Made by a program: the position numbers and the translations under genes. A model generated the notes under the pieces. That model saw nothing but the letters and a program-made list of their open reading frames with translations, ran no database searches and was not told the DNA's origin. From positions 25,216,339-25,280,338 of the forward strand of contig NC_068341.1 of NCBI RefSeq assembly GCF_014633365.1: a stretch of 64,000 bases of DNA, read 5' to 3'. Of the stretch, positions 36,358-48,810 are shown piece after piece (position 1 is the stretch's first letter; each line of letters starts with the position of its first letter). The DNA comes from Diospyros lotus (lineage: Eukaryota > Streptophyta > Magnoliopsida > Ericales > Ebenaceae).

Positions 36358-36362
36358 CTCAC

Positions 36363-36680
36363 CATCCTTTATCATTAGTATCTCATATTAATCAAAGATA
36401 ATAGTCCATGTGCTAGTCCATAATCGATTAATCATAGTCCCCTTTTGAGAAATTTAAGAACTAGGAATACCTTTAAGAAATCTTGTGTTATAGATCTTTG
36501 TAACATATTCTTAACAACTTAAGAATAAGATTATTAGGATATCTAGGGACTCATTCACATATAAGTGGAAAGCCATGAATGAAGATATGACCATTTAGAT
36601 AACAAGCAAGGTTATATCATTAGGCCCAATATTCATACTATATATCATCTAAATCTAGCATCAGAGCACTAACACCAACA
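36363..36680 (-). repeat. Copia LTR start fragment
   Basis: The minus strand reads TGTTAGTGCTCTGATGC from about 36675, like the start of the Copia LTR at 10223. The sequence runs left to the solo LTR at 36357, probably continues at 33797-33820, and is cut by the Gypsy at 33791. No complete LTR can be put together. Confidence 0.5.
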
Positions 36681-37270
36681 CTTAAGTCATAAGGGCAATG
36701 AAGTTGCATCATCCACCATGGTTACAATACTAGATTGGCACTCTGATAGAGCCACTACAACTACACTCGCTGTTCTCAAGGATGGGAAATGGACATTTCA
36801 CCATTAACCTTTGGCCATACACAAAGAATATGAGATATACTAGAACTCTAATGCTACATCCAATGATTTAATTTTGATCAGGTACAAAGTTTTTGTGAAT
36901 TGTGACACTTGTAGAGTTTTACAAGATGCTAACATAGCCATATGGGGCTTTAATAGAAGATTTCCATGATCCATGACGACCACCAACACGAGAAGAACTA
37001 TGGGAGTGATCGTTGGATGGTGAAGATAACTGTTAGCGCATGACTAATGAGGAAGAACTATAAATCACCAACAATTCTTCAAAGTATTAGCCACATTTAG
37101 GTTAGAACTTGTTTCTTTTTTATTTGTAGTAGCAATATTATCATAATGATATTTTGTTCTTTTTACCCATGATTTTTCCCAATTTGGGTTTTCCACATAA
37201 AAATTTTGTGTTTGTTTGTTTGTTTGATGGTTTAATTGTGGTTTGTTTTCAATCCTAAATTTGTATAAGC
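36681..37270 (+). repeat. Copia LTR 3' part
   Basis: The right half (from about 37100) carries TTTTTCCCAATTTGGG and TTTTCCACATAAAAATTTTG, then TGTTTTCAATCCTAAAT, the usual downstream part of a Copia LTR. It parallels 41520-41655. It ends at a primer-site-like sequence. The left half shows nothing recognisable. Confidence 0.55.
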
Positions 37271-37282
37271 CAGTATCAAAGC
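37271..37282 (+). other. Primer-binding-site-like sequence after the Copia LTR end
   Basis: CAGTATCAAAGC matches the initiator-Met site TGGTATCAGAGC at 9 of 12 bases and directly follows the Copia LTR end. It suggests that a plus-strand Copia element once started here. No gag follows. Confidence 0.45.
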
Positions 37283-37719
37283 TGTTGGACCAAACCATCA
37301 GCATTTTGGCATATCTTAGTTGTCAAATCTAAAACCCTTCATCTTCTTTGTCCACTGCTACCCCCACAGTCGTCTCCACCATTAGCTACCTATGATCTGT
37401 TGCCATTGATCGTCATTATCTATTGGTTTTCCTATCGCCATCAATCGCTGTCAGCACCTTTCCAGTCGTCGTCGATTACATTAGTCTCCATTTTCGATCA
37501 TCATTACGGTTTTTGTGCCTTCTCTAATCTAGGCATCTTTCTTGGCTGCCTTTTCATTTTCTTCAACTATGGTTTGCCCTATCGCAATCGTCGATTCATC
37601 TTCACATTCGCCATCAATCGATTAACAACTATTTTCACTTTTTGTTTGGTTATCTTCAATAGTTCTTTGGCTTTCTTAGATCATTTTTCGCCATCTACGC
37701 CTTTCACCATCATTGCCAT
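37283..37719. other. Unclassified sequence rich in GCCAT-type phrases
   Basis: A 113-codon frame (37400-37741) overlaps the next LTR and is hydrophobic without a known motif. Similar phrases (GCCATTGATCGTC, ACCATTGCCATTG) occur on the far side of the LTR at 40580-40750, showing that this LTR split one sequence. Confidence 0.4.
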
Positions 37720-40571
37720 TGTTGAGAAATTTGTATTTTGATTTATGAAAAAAATAATTTTTTTAGTAAATTAGTTTATTGATGATTTCTAAAACATTTT
37801 ATATAAAATATTTTATATTGAAAAACTTCATACTCATACATATTTATATCTTTCAAAATAGCCAAGATATATTTTGTATAAGTAGAGCATGATGAAAAGC
37901 ATGTTTTTACGATGATCAAGGTGTTTGAAACTTATGAAAATATTTTCTTTTAAATTGGAGAACTTTAGATCTTCATATATATATATATATATTAAAAAAG
38001 TTAAATATGGTTTTTATATTGATAAAGCATGATATAATGCTTGAAAGACAAACTCTTTGAAAATCGGCTGAGTATGAAAAAGTTTTTTGAATATATACTC
38101 ATATTATTAAAGCCTTTGAAGGCAAAGCAATCAAATATTCTTTTAAAGTTTCTACACTTGTTTTCAATCTAAAAATTGTTTTTGAGTCAATCAAGTATTG
38201 CTTTCAAAATAGCTAAGTATTGATATGTTTCAATCAACTATCACAAAAACCTACTTTAGTATGTTTTTTGCAAAGCTATGTTTCTTAAAGCTATAATCGA
38301 GTATGGTAATTTGTATAATTGAGTATTGAAAGATGAGCTTATGTTTTCAATCGAGTAATGCTCAGTTTGTTTTTCAAAACAATCGACTAGGTGTTTTAGC
38401 AAATCTATTTTCAATCAACTATCAAGATTTCCTACTTGAGTATTTTCTACAAACTATCTATTTTCTCAAACTCAATTGAGTAAGGAGTTATTTTTAATCG
38501 AGTATCTCTTAGTATCAAAATTTCAATCATCTCCTTAGTCGAGTATATCTTTCTCATCAATCGACTAATGTATTTTTTGAATCAAGTATCTTTATGCTCT
38601 AATTGAGTGAAGGTTGGATTAAATCTGGCTAAGTCTTTATGCTTAAAGATTAATCAAGTATTAGTTATCTATACTCGAGTATATGATTATGTTAGTTGAG
38701 TAAGCTTAGCCTGGTAGTCAAATGCTTAATACAAAGCCTCTATGGCTTCTGAGTCAGTCAGGTAATGACTTGATCATACTCAAGTAAGGTTTATATATAA
38801 TCAATTACTTAAGATATCCAATCGAGTATGCTCTTATATTAGTCGAATATCTCTAGGAGTTAGTCGAGTAATTGGTATCGAATTTTGAAAATTATAGATG
38901 TTACTCAGAAAGCAAAAAGAGAACATTTTTTTACCATTGGAGCCTTAATTCTTTATTTTATGAAGTCCACTATATTCTCTTATATAAAAATGATAAATAT
39001 GATTATTCATTGTGTGCTAAATGCTTATCCATGTATTATGCATATGATTTTAACAAATTTGGTTGTTATGAGTCAAATCAAAGAAGTTATGAGTGTGTGT
39101 AGATTTCAATACTTAATCCAAAGTCTCAAGTTTCTATAAAAGACCAAGTGCTACAAAAAGGTTTGAGATAGCTGATTAATGAAAAAGCCTAAAGTTGCTA
39201 TAAAAGCATTGCAAGTCAAATCTTGTCCTTAACACAACAAGCAAATTATAGTTGAATGAAAGTTCACTGCTTGGGTGACAGTGCTTCATATTCATTCTTT
39301 CTTCACTCTAAGTTATTATATAGTAACATTTTACGTATATATTTCTAAACTAGATTTAGGATAAGAGAGTTGAGTGCTTCATTCATTCATTCTTGTAACT
39401 CTCTTTTGTTCAAGAAAATACTTGGTATCATTATATCATTATATATTTTTTCTCTTGAGAAATCATTTCACATGTTTTGTGAAACTTGTAAAAGATTATG
39501 CTTGTGCCTTTGAAATGCAATGTCTTGGTTGTAGTTGAGCCAAGTGTGAAAAAACCTCATCTAAAACGTTACTGCTAAGCCCATGAAAGCAGGGGTTCCT
39601 ACTTAACCCGTAAAAAGTGAAGGTTCATGTTTAGCTTGTAAAAATTGAGGTTCCTACTTAGTCCGTTAAAATTAGAGGTTATAGTTGAACCTGCAAAAAC
39701 TATGTAAGGGATATAGTTGAGCCCTTAAAATTAAAATCCCATAGTGGATGTTTTCCAATCCTTAGTGAGGAACTAAGATAGTGAACTAGACATATTGGTC
39801 GAACCACTCTAAATTGTTGTGTGATATGTTTTTGTACTGTATTAATATTATTTTTCAGCTATTACTCAAATGTTTTCATGATTGGAATCATCTTAAAAAC
39901 ATATTAGTTTTAATCATCATTCTTCTCAAATGCATAAAGAACTTTATTTCTACCTGCAATCGTATTTTTTAAATGCATACATCTTTTAAGAAAACTGAAA
40001 ATCAAATTTAGAAGTTAGCAAAATCTTTTCTTATCTCTATAATAGTTTTGTTTATTCTTATCTTCAAATGCTGCTCTTCATCTTTTCATAATTATTTTAT
40101 AATTAAAACATATTTACATTTAATTTTTCATAAAACATTCTTTTCATTCTATACGATGTATTCTCATGTTATTTCAATCATCATTATGCATTTTTGTATT
40201 AGTTTTTCATTAGATATATAAAGCCTTTTTAAATCTAAGCACACTTATTTCTTAAATGAATACGTTTAGTTTATTTGTTTCAAACTCTGGTGTATAAAGA
40301 TTTCTTGAATTTCTTGAATAAATGCATATATCCTCATATTAATATTTGCATATACATCAAATGATTAAAATACCTTATAATGATCTTTATGAAAAATATT
40401 TTATGCTACATATATATATATATATATATTCATGCATATGCTATCCGCTGCTGCAACTATTTTTAATTTAATAAAAAAGTTGTTATCAAAGAACTTTATT
40501 GTATCACTTTTCAAATATTTTTAAAAAATATCTAAAACACCCAATTCACCCCTCTCTTGAGTGATCTTTCA
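37720..40571 (+). mobile_element. LTR of an unclassified retroelement, probable TSD GCCAT/TCCAT
   Basis: It starts TGTTGAGAAATTTG and ends TTGAGTGATCTTTCA after CACCCAATTCACCCC. The flanks GCCAT (37715-37719) and TCCAT (40572-40576) agree at four of five bases. It is 2852 bases long and very AT-rich. It contains an AATCGAGTA cluster (38330-38880), a block of CCTACTTAG-like phrases (39590-39730) and TA runs (40406-40430). The element class cannot be fixed without its internal part. Confidence 0.7.
38330..38880. repeat. AATCGAGTA / AATCGACTA motif cluster
   Basis: More than 15 copies of CAATCGAGTAT, CAATCGACTA, TAGTCGAGTA and variants with CAAGTA or TTGAGTA occur in about 550 bases. Each has TCGA or a one-base change of it at the centre. 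Confidence 0.75.
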
Positions 40572-40576
40572 TCCAT

Positions 40577-41309
40577 CATGGTCGGTCATCTGCCTTTGAC
40601 TAGCTTACACCATTGCCATTGACTGTCATTTGTTGTTATTATTGACAATTGGCCCCATATGCTGTTTGTCGTTGCTGTTGCTAATAGCCCATGTGCTGTT
40701 CGTTGTTGTCATTACTGATGGCTTCTGGGCCTTTCGTTGTTGCCATCATGAACAACTTTGAGCTTTGCCCCAAATTGGCCTAAATTCGACAAATCCAGCC
40801 CGCCGGATTAGATCAGTTCAGATCTATCTAGCCTAAATATGACAGATTCAAATCTGTCTTGCCCAGATATGCTATCTTGGTTTGTTTTCTGTTAAGCCTT
40901 TCTTTTATTGGATTTCGACATTATTTGGGGTTAACTGATATTGGCAATGACAGCTTTGAAATAGTATATTCTATTTTTGGACCAAAGTATTAGATTCTCA
41001 TTATGACAAATGAAGATGTAAGCAATTTTTCCACATATGAGTTTGGATGGTGTGAGTATTCTTCATTTAAATGGGCATGAGTACATTAGTGAAGGTAGAG
41101 TCATTAAGATCAGTAAAAACATGTTGAGATAAATCTTGTTACTTATGCTTTGAGTGTGTCTGAAGATATCGACTACACTGAACGTTGTGTGGATTTAGTT
41201 GGCATTCATTTAGAAGATTAATTATCTATGATTTTACTAGAATAAATAATTATAAATAATTTCATATTTGAATTTTGTGTCAATGTGGAGTTTATTATAA
41301 TTATTACCT
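40577..41309. other. Unclassified sequence right of the 2.85-kb LTR
   Basis: It continues the GCCATTG-rich phrases of 37283-37719, then becomes unrecognisable AT-rich DNA. A short inverted pair near 40800-40870 (AGATCAGTTCAGATCT, CAGATTCAAATCTG) is noted. There is no coding motif. Confidence 0.4.
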
Positions 41310-41655
41310 AGAATTCAAATTTGACTGTGATTGAGAGGCTTCATCTACAATTGAAAATTTATTTTCACAACTCATCAAGATTTATCTTCATGATTCATCT
41401 TCTAATCAAAAAATAGATTTATACAAGTTAATCATTTCTTGTATACATCTAAGATTAATGGTAGATCTATAAATAAGTGCCCAATATCTTAGAATTATTA
41501 TAATAATATTACTATTGTAGTAGTAATATTATCATAATAATATTTTATTTTTTCTACCTCTGATTTTTTTCAATGAATTTTCTACGTAAAACTATTATAT
41601 TCATTTGTGTGTTTAATAATTTGATTGTAATTTGTTTTCAATCCTAAATTCTTAC
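41310..41655 (+). repeat. Copia LTR fragment with TATA box
   Basis: This fragment parallels 20235-20490 and, for its last part, 37100-37270. A TATA box (ATCTATAAATAAGTG) lies near 41467-41480. The usual downstream order TTTTTTTCAATGAATTTTC, TACGTAAAACTATTAT and TGTTTTCAATCCTAAATTC follows. No end pair was found. Confidence 0.6.
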
Positions 41656-41831
41656 CACATTAAACTTGATGAACAATTAAAAACAAAGGTCGATCACTAA
41701 GAGCATATTTGCCTAACAAAATCTCCTCTAATTTATTTAATCAAACTTGTTGTGGCCCAAAACCACAACAATTGAGATTTGTAGTGTAGGAGAGCTAAAG
41801 CTGAGGCAGAGCAAGGTGGACAGCTAGCAGG
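41656..41831. other. Tat-like LTR sequence, left of the non-coding element
   Basis: This short stretch contains GTGGCCCAAAACCACAACAA. It joins, across the element at 41837-57142, with the Tat-like LTR text at 57148. Evidence is the shared GGTCT duplication rather than a protein. Confidence 0.45.
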
Positions 41832-41836
41832 GGTCT

Positions 41837-44347
41837 TGTAACGACCCGCTCCTACTTACGGGCGCCACTGGTGAATAGTCGACCGATTACTCACTTGTCA
41901 AACCACAACTGAAGGGTTGGATTATGTTTTAACGGGAAACGCCTTAGGTGGGAACCAGGATTCATCATTCCTTTCACTCCACTCGAGAAATTTGCCCCAA
42001 ACACAGCAGATCAGGACCCGAAACCCGAGTGAGCTTCACCTTTCTTTAGCTCGCCTCATAGCAAGCCAAAGATGACCCAGGCACAAAGTTAGCAAAACAA
42101 ACACTTCGCTGAGTATTGGGGATTTATGAGAACAGACCTCACTAATCTTTACTCGGTCCGAATTTGGCCTCAACAATTAAAGCCACATATACATCACGCA
42201 TACTCACAATCATCTATCGCACTGTTAGCATTACAACAACTAGATACCTCTAATGCTCAATACGCTTACATTCAAACACATGAATACATATAAGAAAATA
42301 CAGGAAAATTCACATCTTCGCATCTCGGGCAACAATGCTAGTTGCCACAACAATCTCTCGGCACCATCCCTGCTTGCATTTAGGCTTGCATCATCTACAA
42401 CACGAGGTAAAACCTCATGAGTCATAAAGACTCAGTAAGGGTGCAATGCATGTAAATATGAATATAATCATGTTTATGTATGTCAAATGCATGCAAATGA
42501 GGCTAGGCTCACTCATCCTCACAACCCACCAAGGTTTGAGGCATCAACCTATCAGCCCCCACCACACTAGTCCTTCATATGGCCATAGGTCCACTAGATC
42601 TCGCATCACGCAAGTGTTAACCACTACATGCAAACGCAAGATAAAAACATTAACAAACATATTTACCAACTTGCAAGGCCACCTCCACATAGAACCATCC
42701 CTTACCGGGATTGAAGCTTCATCCCTGCCTCGGGCGAGAACGCCAGCCCGAACTCCGAGCTCTTCTAGGATCACCGCCTCCCCGGACGAACCTAAATGCA
42801 AACACACACAAACCTAACTCCATTAACATCCGACATTAAACCAATGCCCTCAACTTCTCCACACATCGCAAAACTCACCCGACAACAAGTTCTAATCAAC
42901 CCCACCGAGGATTCAATCCAACCAATACAACACAATTCATTATCTCACATAATGAAATTATTTTCAAAATAATTAAATTAATTACCTCGATAAATATGGA
43001 GAAGAAGTTCGATCAAATGCCTACACCAACGTTGCCTCTCGAGCCGCCATTTACACCTAAAATCTCATTTCAAGCTTCTGACACGCTCCTCAAGCCCCAA
43101 TTTAATTTCTAGAACTTTCCCTCATTTTTCTAGATTTTTTCAGAATTTTTCCATATTTTCTCCTTTATTTCCTTTTCTTTTATTTTTTTCTTTTATTTTG
43201 CTTTTCTATTTTTCTCCTCTTCTTCCTGTTCTTCTTCTCCCGCACATGTCTTCCTCCTTCTGCAACCTCCAACGCGCATCCACACAGCCGGCTACTGCCA
43301 CTGCTCGCACTGCCACCACCTCCGGCCATTGGCCGACCACCTTCAGCTACCGCACCGTCACCCTCGTGAGCATCAACCCCCGCCTGCCTCCCGCGCGCAC
43401 AGCAGCCGCGCTACTGCCCGACCTCTCACTGCGGCCATGGTTGCGACAACCAACCGCAGCCACTCCTCCGGACACCATTGCCTGAAGTCGACGCCGCCTC
43501 GGAGTGCTCCACCGCCGGACGCCTTCCACTACAGCTGCTCCGCCACCAGCATTCGGCTGCCGAGCTTCTTCGTCGGGCATGGCGGCTACTGCCATGGCTG
43601 ATTGACCATCAACTCTCTCTCTCTCGCACGCGCGCGCGCGCGTACGCGTGCAATGCCTCTCTGGACCATGCCTTCTCCCGCTTTGCACCTCTGGGCCATT
43701 TCAAATGGTAGAGACATATAAAGCTTCCTGGAAACTTCCCTCGCCCACACTATGTGTATATATATATAATACATTATATTAAACATTAATCCCTATTTTC
43801 TCACAATCTCACTTAAATAATTTTGGGTAATTACATTTGAAGAATTATTATTGCACTTGGGCCCTCCAAGCCTTTAAATAATTACACCAAACCACACAAA
43901 ATCTTGATTTCTTCAAAAATTGATAATCGACTTTACTCGATAAAGTCGATTTCGTCCCTGCGCCTGCACGGGACCTTTATTTGACCCAAAAATGCTTCAG
44001 GGTTGCCTTACTCACCAACCCGAACCACCCCTAGGGTCCCCTTAGCTTCCCGGAGGTCCCCTACGACCATTCGGTATTGGCACCCACTCGGGTTTATATA
44101 GAATTTATTCGAAAAATTATTCCCGGTCGGACCGCTTCCAACGTCATTATCCTTATCTCGAGACGCTCATCAATCTCTTGCTCTCTTCCCTAGACATCCA
44201 AGTCTCGGGGCACTCCCTACCGCCAATTCGGCAATTTTATTAATTAATTTCTCGAAATTAATTCTTGGGCTTCCCGAACCACCTAAGATCCTTTCAAAAT
44301 AATCGAAAATTATTTATTTTCAATACCATGTAATACGGGGTATTACA
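41837..44347 (-). mobile_element. 3' LTR of the non-coding element
   Basis: It runs from TGTAACGACCCGCTCC (left) to a perfect terminal hairpin TGTAATACGGGGTATTACA (44329-44347). Landmarks on the minus strand: a TATATATATA run near 43753-43767, a GC-rich leader-like block with a small frame starting at 43595, CGAG|GTAATT near 42985, and the stem-loops CACGAGGTAAAACCTCATG (42401-42419) and TGAGTCATAAAGACTCA (42418-42434), followed by TTGTAG. Length is 2511 bases. Confidence 0.92.
42401..42434 (-). promoter_or_regulatory. Tandem stem-loops before a splice-acceptor-like TAG
   Basis: Two overlapping inverted repeats lie here. The first is a 7-bp stem around TTTTA. The second is the perfect stem TGAGTC/GACTCA with a five-base loop. 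They lie about 570 bases from the LTR end. On the minus strand the following bases are TTGTAG|ATGATGCAAG. Confidence 0.7.
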
Positions 44348-44382
44348 TTCCAGCCCTTTAAAGAATTTCGTCCTCGAAATTC
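44348..44382 (-). promoter_or_regulatory. Polypurine tract and pre-PPT hairpin of the non-coding element
   Basis: The minus strand reads GAATTTCG-AGGA-CGAAATTC (44382 to 44363), an exact 8-bp stem. CTTTAAAGGGCTGGAA follows, up to the LTR start. The loop is the same as in the two-LTR Gypsy, and one stem pair is switched from G-C to C-G. Confidence 0.85.
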
Positions 44383-46100
44383 ACTTTGCCTTAATCTTTT
44401 GCCCAAGATAACCACATTCTCGGGCTAGTTGGCAAATTCCCATGCTCGAGAATCTCATAACCTATCCATTTCTCCCATTTACCTCAGGTCATACTCACCT
44501 TAAGGTTTCTCTTAGGCTTTTGGTCCTCCACCTCTCGAGGACATTCACCAACCAAATACCGCCTTGGTCTCCAGCCAAATCACACTACTGGTCGCTAGTC
44601 ATGCTTACTACAACGATATCCATCTCCTGATGGATTTTCTCTGCCTCGAAGCATCGCTTTGCAGTTTACTTCCCATTTTTTGCATCAACCAAAACAAACA
44701 CACACTAACATTGCATCATTGATCAGCCTACCACGATTTTACGTCGATCACACACAGCAACATTTCCCATTGCCAATCACACATGGCCACGATTTTACGC
44801 TGGTCCAACCAGCAACGTCTTAGCACTGATCATCAGCCGCAACGTCTCTTCTAGTGTCCACAAGACACTCTGACACCCATTCCATGGCATACCGCCATTA
44901 ATCACACGCATGCTTAGCTTGAGTCGGTCCTCATGGCAACTTCTTATTACCGATCAACTAACCATGCTATCACTACATAGGAAGCAACCATTTGGCTCCC
45001 CCAGCCAACTTCGACCATTTTAATTCACGGTCTACTACCTTGACCAGCCGACCTTCATTTATCGATACGATTATGCATAACTAACATACCCAACACCATG
45101 CCAGGTAATTTCATATTTCCTCCATACGTGGTCTACCTGAGACCACCTCGAGCTTGGCGATGCATGCACCATCACATTCTCCCCTCGAGCTTGACCATGC
45201 TCAGGCCACAACCTTCTCCCAACTAAGAGTTCTTCGCATAAGCACACAGAGATACTTAGGCCTTCTTTTCTGGCCAATATTGCATGCTAATAGGGGTCTC
45301 ATACCCATACTAGGGAATTCTTCATTAAACAACCCCTCTTCAATTCTTCACCCCATTTCAGCTTTTATAATCATATCCCATGCTAGGCCTTACCTCGGTT
45401 GTTTAACCCTACCACGAGTCATGGATCCTACCATTGCGCTTAAAGGCGTGGAACCATTAATCGACTCTCATCATGACCCACGGTGCGTGGCACAAGTGAT
45501 CGGCTTATTTCCATCTGCACAATCACTTATTGCACCACACCTGTAGGATGATTCGTGCCTTTGGTCCACACCATAACAAGCTAACATGGTTACACCCCCA
45601 CTCTTGTACCAGTCTTCTAGCCAAATTCGCTTACCCAGCTTCACTTTCATTGGGACCTTTCAAATTGCGCCATTTCTCGACAGAGCCTCATACTCTAGAG
45701 GTATGAAACTTTTCATCCCCTTGAATCAAGCTCATTCTCAATTCGAAATAAACACCTGACTTAAACCATGTGTAATGGTTCTCCTTGTCCTCTTCAACCA
45801 GGATAACACCAGGATTGCAATGAATTTCCCTCCACAGTCGTTGCATCTCAAATTTCGCAGGCACCAGCCTTTATGGCCATTCATACTCAGCTTTGAGGTC
45901 CTACCATGCACAATGGTTACCTTTGACCTTCCTGACAACATCTTTTCCCTGACAGCAACGATGACACCATTATATCATCTCAAAAGACTCGTTGCTCCTT
46001 GAATCTTACTGGTCATTGCAACCAGCACGACCCCACTCTTAGGCCGCCTTTCTCATATAACTTTGCTATGCTTATAGCAGCTAGCTAATTCCTTGATAGA
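44383..46100 (-). other. Internal region of the non-coding element, left part
   Basis: About 1.7 kb without a readable gag or pol motif on either strand. Short frames (longest 130 codons, 45154-45546 plus strand) have no family signature. Repeated phrases such as CACGATTTTACG (44731 and 44791) suggest old internal duplication. Confidence 0.6.
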
Positions 46101-46524
46101 CTTTGTGTAACGCCCCGCTCCCACTTATGGGAGTTACTCATGAACAATTACCCGAACTGTTTCACCTGCCCGGTCTGAGATGAAGGGCAGACTATGTTTC
46201 AAGAAGAAACGCCCTAGGTGGGAACTAGGCTTCGTCTGGCCCTTCGCTTACCCAGGATCCATAAACACCCTAGGACTTCGCGAGTTTCTTATGAACGAAG
46301 AAATAACCCGCTGCACCGCCTAAGGGCTTCAAGATGATTCTTAACACCGGGCTAGACTAAGGGGAAAACTCATACTCAGAAAAATCCTCTAATTTTTCCA
46401 ACATTTCATCACTCAGGGACTCCTTCAGGGATTTTATAATTTCTTCTATAGCCCAAAATCTCCCAAAATTGGGCCCTATTATTTCCCCTAATTTTTGAAA
46501 AATTTTCCCCTTTTTTTTTTTTTT

Positions 46525-46680
46525 CGCGCGCTGGCCCCATGGCTGGCTGGGCCCTCCCTGGGCCCGGTCGCGCGCTGCCTGGGGCAGCCGCGGCCCGCGG
46601 CTGCGCGGGCTGGCCCAGCAGCGGCCGCGTGGGCTGGCCGCGAACGCTGGCCCGCGGCTGCGCGCGCGCCCCCTGCTACC
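46525..46680. repeat. GC-rich palindrome cluster in the solo LTR
   Basis: About 155 bases of very high GC contain repeated GGCCCGCGGCTGCGCG-type phrases and cores GGCC, CCGCGG and GGGCCC in overlapping order, next to a T run (46510-46524). The LTR around it is AT-rich. Open frames of 74-145 codons cross it only because stop codons are rare in GC-rich text. Confidence 0.75.
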
Positions 46681-46970
46681 TGCCCGACCTGCTGCTCCCC
46701 AAAAAATTCCAACAACCCCTTTTTCTTGAAATTCCAACTTTCCAACACCCCAAAAATGCCTAAATTCTCCAGATTTTCCTTTCCATATATACACATCAAA
46801 ATATACCCTTTGGGCTTTAAGAAACCCTTACACAAGGCATATACAATTTAAGCAAAAATTACACCATTTGGAAAAAAAAAATATTCAAATGTCTTCATGC
46901 TCAAGTCTCTTTCTCTTGCCAAATCTTCCATAGCATGCTTCAATACCTACAAGAGGTCAAATAAACCTCA

Positions 46971-46987
46971 TGAGCTCCAAGAGCTCA
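46971..46987 (-). promoter_or_regulatory. TGAGCT stem-loop of the LTR
   Basis: TGAGCTCCAAGAGCTCA forms a perfect 6-bp stem with a five-base loop. It is at the same place as TGAGTC and TGAGCC stem-loops in the other LTRs. Confidence 0.7.
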
Positions 46988-48810
46988 ATAAGGGTGCAAT
47001 GACATAAAGTATGGAAATTAACAATATAGATGCCAATACCATATGCAAGTGCCTAGGGTTCCAATACCTTAACCCTCAAGGTTAAAGGCTTCAACATACC
47101 CACCCCAACACACAATTTCATGGCCATGAGTCTCATACACACAAGCATATGCAAAGCAAGCACAAAAATGTTAAAATGCATACAAAAGTCTTGCTAGCCC
47201 CCATCCACTTGGGGCTTTCCCCTTACCTCAATACTCCATGGATCTTCAAGTTTCCAACAACTTCAAGCCTCCAAAATCACTTCCCTTAATTTCCTCAAAC
47301 TCCTTCCTTGAAGCTTGAACCCATTCTAGCTTCATTCCCACTCTTCTCCTTGAAAGAACCTTGAACAAGAATAAATCTCATGGATTTAGAAGAAATAAAA
47401 TTAGGAAAAATGAAGGAAACCTAGCCTTCAATGGCTAGCAAATAATACCTTCCTTACCTTTGGGGCTCTTGGACTTGAAGAAATCCTCCTAACCTCAAAT
47501 CCCCTTTGCTTCCACAATCTATAAGCTTCAAGACTTTCTTTGCCTTCAATCCCTTGCTCTTCATTCCTCTTTATTTCCTTCAAATGGCCAAAGGGAAGAC
47601 TTCCTCCATCTTCCTTTCTTTTCTTCTTCAAGACTCTTCAAATGGAAAAACTTGAGCTTGAAGGTCCACTTCCACTTTTATAAAACTTCCATTTCTCTTT
47701 TCTTTTTTGATTTATTTTCCTTGCCTTGATATTTCCAATTGCAAGACTTGATCCTAGCCTTTCATTTCTCCTTTACTTCTTGAGAATAAATCTTGACCAT
47801 TGGAAGAAGCACAATCCATAGCCCTTAGTCTTCTTTAATCTCAACCCTTGATGCATTTTGGAAGACTAAATCCCCACCATCCAAATTAACACAATCCATG
47901 TGTTTCTCAAGAATGAATCCTAGCCATGGACTTCTTTGGAGATCCAATCTCCACCATCCATTTCATTCTTCTATTGGATCCTTACATCCCATTTGGCAAT
48001 CCATGCCAACATAAAGCCTTAAATCTCTACCATTGGATAAATTCCAATTTCAAGACTAATTTTCCACCATTGGATCAAGCCTCCAAATCCCATAAAATAT
48101 CCCATTTCTCATTTATTTAATTGGGACTAATTTCACCGCATTAAATATGAAAGACAACTTAGAGAGACATAATGCTTTCCTTTCCCATTTATTTTAATCT
48201 CCCATTTTCCCCCATTAATGCTTGACCATTTTCTTTTCATTTGCAATTTCTTTTTTTTTTTTGCAACATGATCATTACATTCACATGGGCTAAATGGCTC
48301 ATCATTTCCATTCTTTTTGATTTATTTAAATCCCTTAATTTTGCTTGAATAAGACCATGCCAAGTGTCACTCTAAGACACAAACTTGGCTTCCAAGTCTT
48401 CCATCTCACCCACCCATTAATTATAAACATAATTTACCAATTTAGGGAAAATTAATTATTTTCTCTCATAATTGAATATTCTCTATTTTCCCCTTTTTCC
48501 ATAATTTAATTTCTTTATGAAATTTACTCCAAAATTACTAAAATACCCTTCGTGAATTTTTAATCCCATTTATCTCCGCATAATAAAAAAAATGGGAACT
48601 AATTCACTTCCATACTTAATTCCACCTTGGAATTATCTCCAATGCACCAAATTACCCTTTATTGGACTTCACTATCCAAATTACCAAAATGCCCCTCTCA
48701 TAGGGCACCCTCAATCTCAAGGATCCGACACCTTCTCAAGGGCATTTTTGGAATTTTCTCATTTTCTTTCTCATTCTTTTAACACCTGTAACACTGGGTG
48801 TTACACTTTG

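Larger units (their letters stand above)
46106..48805 (-). mobile_element. Solo LTR, distinct subfamily, TSD CTTTG
   Basis: It is flanked by CTTTG at 46101-46105 and 48806-48810. The left end reads TGTAACGCCCCGCTCC, like the non-coding family. The right end is a perfect terminal hairpin TGTAACACTGGGTGTTACA (48787-48805). The minus strand has AAAG|GTAAGG near 47456. A GAGGT/ACCTC inverted repeat (46953-46969) and a perfect TGAGCT/AGCTCA stem-loop (46971-46987) are followed by CTTGTAG|GTATTG. A GC-rich island lies at 46525-46680. Confidence 0.93.

Noticed and set aside
37400..37741. 113-codon hydrophobic frame
   Set aside because: It runs across the border of the LTR starting at 37720 and contains no recognisable domain. 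The hydrophobicity comes from T-rich codons.
40406..40430. TA-rich runs as possible matrix attachment or origin sites
   Set aside because: Several short TA microsatellites occur across the window inside AT-rich LTRs. Nothing sets them apart from ordinary simple repeats.
43198..43711. Proline/alanine/threonine-rich frames on the plus strand
   Set aside because: They are antisense to the LTR leader, are duplicated with frameshifts in the sister LTRs at 55020-56570, and have no domain.
45154..45546. 130-codon plus-strand frame in the non-coding element
   Set aside because: No family signature, wrong strand for the element, and codon content like the flanking non-coding DNA.
46357..46851. Overlapping open frames of 74-145 codons on both strands
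   Set aside because: They cross the GC-rich palindrome island inside the solo LTR at 46106-48805. Stop codons are rare in such text, and frames on both strands show there is no coding preference.
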